Below are positions 58,117 to 64,000 of a stretch of 64,000 bases of DNA, piece by piece. The position numbers were made by a program, and so were the translations under genes. Numbering within the stretch: the stretch's first letter is position 1; each line of letters opens with the position of its first letter. A model generated the notes under the pieces. It was given only the letters and a program-made list of their open reading frames with translations. It had not been told where the DNA came from and made no database searches. The stretch covers positions 372,001 to 436,000 of the forward strand of contig NZ_CP044232.1 in assembly GCF_008727775.1 (NCBI RefSeq). Reading direction: 5' to 3'. This DNA is from Microbacterium lushaniae. Its GTDB lineage: Bacteria > Actinomycetota > Actinomycetes > Actinomycetales > Microbacteriaceae.

Positions 58117-60453
58117 TCAGCCGCGGGAGGGGGCCAGCGCGGCGCCGTCCGCCGCCACAGCCTGCAGAGCCGGCCCCACGACCGACGTCGCCATCCGGGC
58201 ATCCGCCCGGGAGACGCGGTGGACCTCGCCGGTGATCTGCACGGCGGACTCGACCTCGCGATTCGCGCACGACGGCCCGACCCACACATCGACGCGGCCG
58301 GGCTCGACGATGCGGCGCCCGGAGCGGTCGGTGAACGCCAGTCGGGCGCTGGGCACCGTGAAGGTGACCTCCCTGGCCTCTCCCGGCTCCAGCCACACGC
58401 GCTGGTACGCCAGCAGCTGGGCGACGGGCCGCGTGATGCTGCCGTACACGTCGTGGCCGTACAGCTGCACGACATCCGCCCCGGCGACCGCGCCGGTGTT
58501 GCGCACGGTCACGGCGGCGGTGAAGACCTCGCCTGCGTCCGCCGTGGGCGTCACCTCCAGTCCGACGTGTTCGAAAGTGGTGTAGCTGAGCCCATGCCCG
58601 AACGGCAGCGCCGGCGTGGGGTCGGCGCTCGTGATGCCGCTGGGTCCGCCCAGCGGAGGGTGCAGATACGTGTAGGGCTGGGCGCCTGCGGAGCGGGGCA
58701 GCGACACGGGGAGCCGGCCGGACGGGTTCACGCGGCCGGAGAGCACCGCGGCCACCGCATCCGCCCCCTCCTCGCCGGGGAAGAAGGTCTGCACCAGGGC
58801 GCCCACCGGGTGCGGGCCGGTCAGGGCCCACTCCAGCGCGTACGGGCGTCCGGAGACGACCACGAGCACGACGGGCGTGCCCGTCGCGGCGACCGCCTCG
58901 ACGAGTTCGCGCTGCCGGCCGGGCAGCTCGAGGTCCTCGACGTCGTTGCCCTCGCCGACCGTGCCGCGACCGAACAGGCCCGCGCGATCGCCGACGACGA
59001 CGATCGCCACCTCCGCCTCCGCCGCGGCGGCCACTGCGGCGGGGATGCCCGCCCCGTCGTCGCCCTCGACGTCGCACCCGCGGACGGCGTCCACCGCCGC
59101 GTCGGGGAATTCGCCGCGGAGGGCGTCCAGCACCGTGGGGATGGCGATGCCGAGTTCGACGTCGGGATGGTGCGCGAGCACGTGGTTCGCGAACGAGTAG
59201 CAGCCCATGAGCGCCTCGGAAGAGTCGGCGTTGGGGCCGATCACCGCGACGCGCCGCACGGTCGCGCGCGGCAGCGGCAGGGTGGCGTCGTTGGCCAGCA
59301 GGATCACCGATTCGCCCGCCAGGCGCCGCGCGATGTCGCGGTGCCGCGGCGAGTCGAGGTCGACCGACGACGGAGGTTCGGTGAACGACTCGTCGAGCAG
59401 GCCGAGCTCCTCCTTCTGCGTCAGCACGCGCAGGACCGCGGCGTCCAGCAGCGCCTCGTCGGCGACGCCCTCCCGCACGCGCGCGAGCAGCGGCTGGGCG
59501 TACGCGTCGCCGGTGGGCAGCTCGACGTCGATGCCCGCGCGCAGGGCGAGCTCGGCGGCCTCGCCCAGGTCGGCGGCGACCGCGTGCGTGGAGTGCAGGA
59601 ACGCGACGGAGAAGTAGTCCGAGACGACCACCCCGTCGAATCCGAGCTCGTCACGGAGCAGGTCGTCCAGGTACGCGGGGCTGGCCGCGACCGGGTCGCC
59701 GTCGATCTCGGCATACGAGTTCATCACCGACCGCGCCCCGCCGTCGCGCAGCGCCATCTCGAAGGGGGGCACGAGCACGTCGGCGATCTCCCTCGGCCCG
59801 GCGTGGACGGGGGCGTGGTTGCGCGCGGCCTGCGAGGCGGAGTACCCGACGAAGTGCTTGAGGGTGGCGTGGATGCCGGCGTTCTGGAGCCCGCGCACGT
59901 ACGCGGTGCCGATCGTGCCGACCACGTACGGATCCTCCGCGATGCATTCGTCCACGCGGCCCCATCGCGGGTCGCGGATGACATCGAGCACCGGGGCGAG
60001 GCCCTGGTGGATGCCGAGCTCTCGCATGGAGTCGCCGATGCTCTCCGCCATCTCCTGCACGAGGTCGGGGTCGAAGGCGGCGCCCCACGCGAGCGGGGTG
60101 GGGAAGGTCGCCGCCTTCCATGCGGCGAGGCCGGTGAGGCACTCCTCATGGACGATGGCAGGGATGCCCAGGCGCGTCTGCGTCCGCAGCCGGCGCTGCT
60201 CCTCCCACAGCCAGCGCGCGCGCTCGACCGGCTCGACCGGCCGCGTGCCGTACACGCGGGTGAGATGCCCGAGGCCGTGCACGGTGGCGTCGGCGTACTT
60301 GGTCGAGGTGACCATCTCGTCCGCGAGCGGGGCGACGACCTCTCCGCCCTGATCGACCCAGTAGCCGACCAGCTGCGCCGACTTCTCCTCGAGGGTCATG
60401 TCGGCCAGCAGCGCGCGCACGCGCGCCGAAGGCCCCGATGTCATCGATTCCAT
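58117..60453 (-). CDS. GH3 beta-glucosidase/beta-xylosidase, copy 2
   Basis: 778 residues. Nucleophile Asp279 in VVSDYFSV, KHFVGYSASQAARNHAPV, the central VVVGDRAGLFG segment and a C-terminal fibronectin-III-like domain near 650-740. Cytoplasmic. It is a paralogue of the GH3 at 52756 but belongs to a separate import unit. The ATG at 60453 lies two bases after the permease stop, with GAAGGG upstream. Beta-glucosidic or xylosidic substrates cannot be told apart here. Confidence 0.92.
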   Translation of the reverse strand: MESMTSGPSARVRALLADMTLEEKSAQLVGYWVDQGGEVVAPLADEMVTSTKYADATVHGLGHLTRVYGTRPVEPVERARWLWEEQRRLRTQTRLGIPAIVHEECLTGLAAWKAATFPTPLAWGAAFDPDLVQEMAESIGDSMRELGIHQGLAPVLDVIRDPRWGRVDECIAEDPYVVGTIGTAYVRGLQNAGIHATLKHFVGYSASQAARNHAPVHAGPREIADVLVPPFEMALRDGGARSVMNSYAEIDGDPVAASPAYLDDLLRDELGFDGVVVSDYFSVAFLHSTHAVAADLGEAAELALRAGIDVELPTGDAYAQPLLARVREGVADEALLDAAVLRVLTQKEELGLLDESFTEPPSSVDLDSPRHRDIARRLAGESVILLANDATLPLPRATVRRVAVIGPNADSSEALMGCYSFANHVLAHHPDVELGIAIPTVLDALRGEFPDAAVDAVRGCDVEGDDGAGIPAAVAAAAEAEVAIVVVGDRAGLFGRGTVGEGNDVEDLELPGRQRELVEAVAATGTPVVLVVVSGRPYALEWALTGPHPVGALVQTFFPGEEGADAVAAVLSGRVNPSGRLPVSLPRSAGAQPYTYLHPPLGGPSGITSADPTPALPFGHGLSYTTFEHVGLEVTPTADAGEVFTAAVTVRNTGAVAGADVVQLYGHDVYGSITRPVAQLLAYQRVWLEPGEAREVTFTVPSARLAFTDRSGRRIVEPGRVDVWVGPSCANREVESAVQITGEVHRVSRADARMATSVVGPALQAVAADGAALAPSRG

Positions 60454-60455
60454 GG

Positions 60456-61331
60456 TCAGCCCTTCACCGCGCCGGTGAGACCGCCGACGATCCGACGCTC
60501 GAACAGGCTGAAGAACACCAGCGCGGGGAGCATGGACAGCGACGTGAACGCGAGCACGCGTGCGGTGTCCACGGAGTACTGCGACGAGAACGCCTGCACG
60601 CCCAGCGGCAGGGTGAAGGCTTCTTCGTTGTTGAGGATGAACAGCGGCAGCAGGTAGGCGTTCCAGCTCCCGATGAAGGCGAGGATGCCCACCGTGATGA
60701 CGCCCGGCACCGCGAGCGGCAGGACCATACGCCAGAAGAAGGCCAGGCGGCCGCATCCGTCGATGTAGGCGGCCTCCTGGATCTCATCGGGGATCGCCCG
60801 CAGGAAGGGCACCAGGATGATCACCGTCGTCGGCAGCGCGAACGCGATCTGGGGCAGGATGATGCCCGGCAGCGTGTTCATCAGGCCGAGGCTGCGCACC
60901 ACGATGTACAGCGGCGTGATCGCCACGGTGATGGGGAACATCAGCCCCGAGGCGAACAGGGCGTACAGGGCGCCACGGCCCCGGAAGCTGTAGCGCGCGA
61001 TCACGTAGCTGGCCATGAGACCCAGGGCGACAGCGCCGATCGTGGTGGCGAGGGCCACGATCGTGGAGTTGCCCACCTGTGTCCAGAACTGCCCGCTCGT
61101 GATGACGCCGAGGTAGTTCTCGAAATTCCACGGCGCGGGGAAGCCCGCCGGCTCGAGGGTGATCTGCGAGTTCGTGCGGAACCCGCCGATGATGATGTAG
61201 ATGACGGGTCCGAGCATCAGCGCGATGATCGCGAGCGCGACGAAGTAGACCGCCGGCGGTCCCCACGGGAGGCGCTGGCGCGTGCGCGAGAGGGGTTTCG
61301 CGCGCCGGGTGGTGATGGCCATGGTGCTCAT
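60456..61331 (-). CDS. Sugar ABC transporter permease (MalG type)
   Basis: 291 residues, six membrane helices. The EAA loop is EAAYIDGCGRLAFFWRMVLPLA near 185-206. It is the second permease of the unit ending in GH3 and starts with an ATG that overlaps the preceding permease stop by four bases. Confidence 0.93.
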   Translation of the reverse strand: MSTMAITTRRAKPLSRTRQRLPWGPPAVYFVALAIIALMLGPVIYIIIGGFRTNSQITLEPAGFPAPWNFENYLGVITSGQFWTQVGNSTIVALATTIGAVALGLMASYVIARYSFRGRGALYALFASGLMFPITVAITPLYIVVRSLGLMNTLPGIILPQIAFALPTTVIILVPFLRAIPDEIQEAAYIDGCGRLAFFWRMVLPLAVPGVITVGILAFIGSWNAYLLPLFILNNEEAFTLPLGVQAFSSQYSVDTARVLAFTSLSMLPALVFFSLFERRIVGGLTGAVKG

Positions 61332-62344
61332 CCCGCACCCCTCTCTGTGATCGCGCCGGCGGTGTCGCGGCGCAGGATGGAGCGCTGGTAGATGAGCGCG
61401 ACGATCATCGAGATGACGAAGATCACGACGGCCACGGCGTTGCCGTACCCGAAGTTCCCGGAGTTGCGGCCCGTGGCCACCATGTAGATGGCCATCGTGT
61501 TCGTGCCCGCGACGGAGGAGACGTACTGCCCCCAGATGATGTAGACGAGGTCGAACAGCTGCAGCGCCCCGATGATGGACAGGAACGCCCAGATGCGCAG
61601 GGTCGGCGCCAGCAGCGGCAGCGTGATGCGCCGCTGGATCTGCCAGTACGACGCGCCGTCGATGGCGGCGGCCTCGTACAGCTCTTCGGGGATCCCCTGG
61701 AGCCCCGCGAGGAACAGGATGACGGCGAAGCCGATGTACTTCCACGTCAGGATCGCCATGAGCGTCCAGATCGCGATCGAGGGATCGGAGAGCCAGTCGG
61801 CGCGGAGGAATCCGAGGCCCAGGTTCTCCAGCGCGCCGTTGGCGGCGCCGTTGGTGGCCAGCAGCAGGCTGAAGCCGGTTCCCACGACGACCTCGGCGAT
61901 GACGTAGGGGACGAAGATCAGCACGCGGATGACGGACTGCCCCCGCATCCGTCGGTTCAGCAGGAGTGCGAGCAGGATCGCGAGCGGGCCCTGCAGCACG
62001 AGTGACATCACGACGATGAAGCCGTTGTGCAGCAGCGCTGCCTGGAAGTTGGGGTCGGTGAAGATGACGATGTAGTTCTGCAGGCCGACGAAGTCGGTCG
62101 CCGGGCCGAACCCGGACCAGCGGAAGAACCCGTAGTACGCGGCCATGATCACGGGCAGGATCACGAAGCCGACGAAGAAGAGGACGGCGGGCCCGACCAT
62201 GATCAGCACCTCGAGGCGCCCGGCCCAGCCGAGGCCGCGGGGGCGGCGGGGATCCCGCGGCACGGACGGGGGCGGCGTGACGCCGCCCCCGTCGTGCTGC
62301 GCGAGATCGGAATCGCCCGTGGAGGACATCTCGCGGATGGACAT
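61328..62344 (-). CDS. Sugar ABC transporter permease (MalF type)
   Basis: 338 residues with six membrane helices after a longer N-terminus rich in Gly, Pro and Arg. The EAA loop is EAAAIDGASYWQIQRRITLPLL near 223-244. The ATG at 62344 follows AGGGCTGAG, two bases after the binding-protein stop; an open frame reaches further but only into the binding-protein gene. Again no ATPase is present in the unit. Confidence 0.92.
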   Translation of the reverse strand: MSIREMSSTGDSDLAQHDGGGVTPPPSVPRDPRRPRGLGWAGRLEVLIMVGPAVLFFVGFVILPVIMAAYYGFFRWSGFGPATDFVGLQNYIVIFTDPNFQAALLHNGFIVVMSLVLQGPLAILLALLLNRRMRGQSVIRVLIFVPYVIAEVVVGTGFSLLLATNGAANGALENLGLGFLRADWLSDPSIAIWTLMAILTWKYIGFAVILFLAGLQGIPEELYEAAAIDGASYWQIQRRITLPLLAPTLRIWAFLSIIGALQLFDLVYIIWGQYVSSVAGTNTMAIYMVATGRNSGNFGYGNAVAVVIFVISMIVALIYQRSILRRDTAGAITERGAG

Positions 62345-62346
62345 AC

Positions 62347-63642
62347 TCAGCCCTGCGCACCCGCCGTGTTGACGGTCTGGATGAACTGCTCGGGCGAGCT
62401 GTTGCCCGCCAGCATGTCCACGACGGCCACGTTCAGCGCGTTGCCGACGTTCTGGCCGAGCACCGTGTCGAGCCACTGGGACACGAACGGCGCCTCGTTG
62501 TAGGCCTCGAGGATCCCGATCAGGTACGGCTCGGTGACCGCCTCCTGCGCGACGGAGTTCACCGGCGGCGACTGGAATGCCTCGTAGTACTTCGTCTGCT
62601 GCTCGGCGCTGGCGACGAAGTTGAGGAAGTCGGCGCACTCCTCAGGAGCCTGTGCGGCGCACGAGTAGCCGTCGAGGCCGCCCATGAGCGAACCGGGCTC
62701 GCCCTCGCCGCCCTCGACCTCGGGGAACGGGAACCACGCCAGGTCGGGCAGCGGCTTCTCGTCGGGGGTCAGGGACGCGATCACGCCGGGGTTCCAGGCG
62801 CCCATGAGCTCCATCGCGGCCTGACGGTTGGCGATGAGCCCGGCCGAGCTGTTGGCGCCCTGCTGCGGCTCCGTGGTGAGGAATCCCTCGTTGAACGGGT
62901 CGATGGATGCGAAGTCCTCGAGGTCTTCGGCGGCCTTCATCCAGCACTCGTCGCTGAAGTCCTTGGTCTCGCTGGTCTCCTCGATGACCTCGGAGCTGCA
63001 CTCGCGCAGCGCGAAGAAGTAGTACCAGTGCGCGGCCGGCCATGCCGCCTTGGCGCCCAGTGCGACGGGGGCGATGCCGGTGGTCTTCAGCTCCTCCGCC
63101 GCGGCCTTCAGCTCGTCGACCGTGGTGGGGTTCTCCGTGATGCCGGCGGCGTCGAACGCGTCCTGGCTGTAGAAGAACCCGCCGGGCAGCACCGAGAGGG
63201 GCATGGCCCAGATCTTGTCCTCGTACGTCTCGGCGTCGAACGCCACCTGGGAGATCTCCTCCTTGAGGTTGTCGTCGATCACGTCGGTCAGGTCCATCAG
63301 CTGGCCCGCGTCGACCATCGCCGCCATCTTGCCGCCGCCGCGCTGGAGGAAGATGTCGGGCGGGTCGCCGGCGTTCAGCGCGGTCTGCAGCTTGCCGTCC
63401 ATGTCCTCGTTCTGGACGGACTGCATCTTGATCGTGACGTTCGGGTTCTCGTCCTCGAACGCCGCGATGGCGTCTTTCCAGAACTGCTGGCCGGGGCCGG
63501 TCGTGGAGTTCTGCCACAGCGTCATCTCGACCGCGCCGTCGCCCGAGTCGGAGCCGCCTCCGCCTCCACCCGAACACGCGCTCAGGACGAGCGCACCTGC
63601 CGCGAGCGCCACCGCCCCCGCTGTGAATCGCTTGGTTCTCAT
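62347..63642 (-). CDS. Sugar ABC transporter substrate-binding lipoprotein
   Basis: 431 residues. Lipoprotein signal ending ALVLSAC, lipidated Cys23, followed by a Gly/Ser linker. The mature part is a CUT1-type binding protein: EMTLWQNSTTGPG near 39-51 and KIWAMPLSVLPGGFFY near 143-158. The ATG at 63642 has AGAGACAGGTG upstream. First gene of the second importer unit; it faces a LacI gene across an operator at 63757. Confidence 0.92.
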   Translation of the reverse strand: MRTKRFTAGAVALAAGALVLSACSGGGGGGSDSGDGAVEMTLWQNSTTGPGQQFWKDAIAAFEDENPNVTIKMQSVQNEDMDGKLQTALNAGDPPDIFLQRGGGKMAAMVDAGQLMDLTDVIDDNLKEEISQVAFDAETYEDKIWAMPLSVLPGGFFYSQDAFDAAGITENPTTVDELKAAAEELKTTGIAPVALGAKAAWPAAHWYYFFALRECSSEVIEETSETKDFSDECWMKAAEDLEDFASIDPFNEGFLTTEPQQGANSSAGLIANRQAAMELMGAWNPGVIASLTPDEKPLPDLAWFPFPEVEGGEGEPGSLMGGLDGYSCAAQAPEECADFLNFVASAEQQTKYYEAFQSPPVNSVAQEAVTEPYLIGILEAYNEAPFVSQWLDTVLGQNVGNALNVAVVDMLAGNSSPEQFIQTVNTAGAQG

Positions 63643-63756
63643 GTGATCACCTGTCTCTTCATTGAGTGCACTCTCGCCCATCGAGGTGCCGCATCCCGTG
63701 CGTGTGCGTCGCCGGGTGCTCAGCCAGTGTGCGCAGGGCGCGGCATGTCGTCAAAC

Positions 63757-63768
63757 GTTTTCGAAAAC
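63757..63768. promoter_or_regulatory. LacI-type operator between importer unit and regulator
   Basis: Perfect palindrome GTTTTCGAAAAC, extended on one side as ACGTTTTCG. It lies just upstream of a minus-strand TTGACG (63749-63754) and about 28-39 bases before the regulator start, so one repressor could close both promoters. Confidence 0.75.
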
Positions 63769-63782
63769 ATTTTCCATGCCGC

Positions 63783-63788
63783 TAGGAT
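63783..63788 (+). promoter_or_regulatory. Leaderless -10 box of the LacI gene
   Basis: TAGGAT, seven bases before the ATG at 63796. Confidence 0.6.
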
Positions 63789-63795
63789 CAGCGCC

Positions 63796-64000
63796 ATGTC
63801 GCGGCGTCCCACCATCAACGACGTCGCGCGCGCGGCGGGTGTCTCGGTCGCCACCGTGTCCAAAGCCGTCAACGGCCGGTACGGGGTCTCGCCCGAAACG
63901 GTCGAGCGCGTGCTGGCGGCGGTGGCCGAGCTGGGGTACGCCTCGAGCCTCGTGGCCAGCAGCATGCGGGCCCGCAGCACCGGTGTCATCGGCGTGCTCG
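63796..64000 (+). CDS. LacI-family repressor, cut by the window end
   Basis: The first 68 residues only: the helix-turn-helix TINDVARAAGVSVATVSKAVNG near 6-27, the hinge helix with its Leu (YASSLVASSMRARST), and the first strand of the sugar domain (GVIGVL). Divergent from the second importer unit and close to the GTTTTCGAAAAC palindrome, so it almost surely represses that unit. The rest lies past base 64000. Confidence 0.92.
   Translation, partial: MSRRPTINDVARAAGVSVATVSKAVNGRYGVSPETVERVLAAVAELGYASSLVASSMRARSTGVIGVL

Noticed and set aside
1..64000. CRISPR array, tRNA or rRNA genes, prophage or insertion sequence
   Set aside because: No regularly spaced direct repeats, cloverleaf-like or rRNA segments, phage structural genes or transposases were found on reading through.

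Overview
The window is high-GC actinobacterial DNA, most probably from Microbacterium or a close relative in Microbacteriaceae. Evidence: roughly 70% GC, GTG/ATG starts with four-base gene overlaps, a Microbacteriaceae-type trio of about 105-residue DUF7882-like proteins, a SipW-type secretion locus, and many genes with a TAnnnT -10 box 6-7 bases before the start codon (leaderless transcripts). I saw no tRNA, rRNA, CRISPR array, prophage or complete insertion sequence.

Layout. 1-2633: end of a peptide-uptake operon (beta-lactamase-family hydrolase, fused DppD/DppF-type ATPase). 2667-4671: hotdog thioesterase and an ArsR / RibD-fold reductase / SRPBCC operon. 4690-11932: LysR regulator divergent from a six-gene aromatic meta-cleavage operon (extradiol dioxygenase, two FAH-family enzymes, cyclase-family hydrolase, flavin monooxygenase, ACMSD-like amidohydrolase). 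12177-21054: small unlinked units: TetR/DoxX with matching operators, an HD protein, TauE/SafE permease, a decayed LysE gene, a multicopper oxidase with a frameshift, an orphan MerB-like protein, a second flavin monooxygenase, and a two-component pair whose regulator is frameshifted. 21080-30283: acetyltransferase, UbiB-type kinase, two small membrane proteins, phosphatase, flavin reductase, Gfo/Idh oxidoreductase, then an overlapping pair of cytosolic GH10 xylanase and alditol oxidase. 30630-33393: three proteins with SipW-type signal peptides and their signal peptidase. 33483-42555: DUF3072, aminoglycoside-phosphotransferase-like protein, metQNI plus an aminotransferase, DUF72, two divergent MarR genes and the DUF7882 trio.

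42604-64000 is devoted to pentose polysaccharides. xylR (ROK) is divergent from xylA-xylB. A LacI regulator faces a large unit: sugar ABC importer, GH51 arabinofuranosidase, GH3 and a secreted double-domain feruloyl-esterase-like protein, with ACAACGTTGT operators at its start and inside it. Convergent to that is a second importer plus GH3 unit controlled by another LacI regulator, cut by the window end. Neither importer has its own ATPase, so a shared MsiK-type ATPase elsewhere is likely. Together these suggest a soil or plant-associated organism that de-esterifies arabinoxylan outside the cell, imports the oligosaccharides, cleaves them inside and feeds xylose through XylA/XylB; the aromatic operon may deal with lignin-derived or plant aromatics.

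Three kinds of non-coding structure stand out: a 68-bp double-hairpin repeat present twice just after stop codons, a 21-bp-arm hairpin between xylA and xylB, and a window-wide leaderless promoter pattern. Two genes carry one-base losses in G runs, which could be sequencing errors rather than real mutations.
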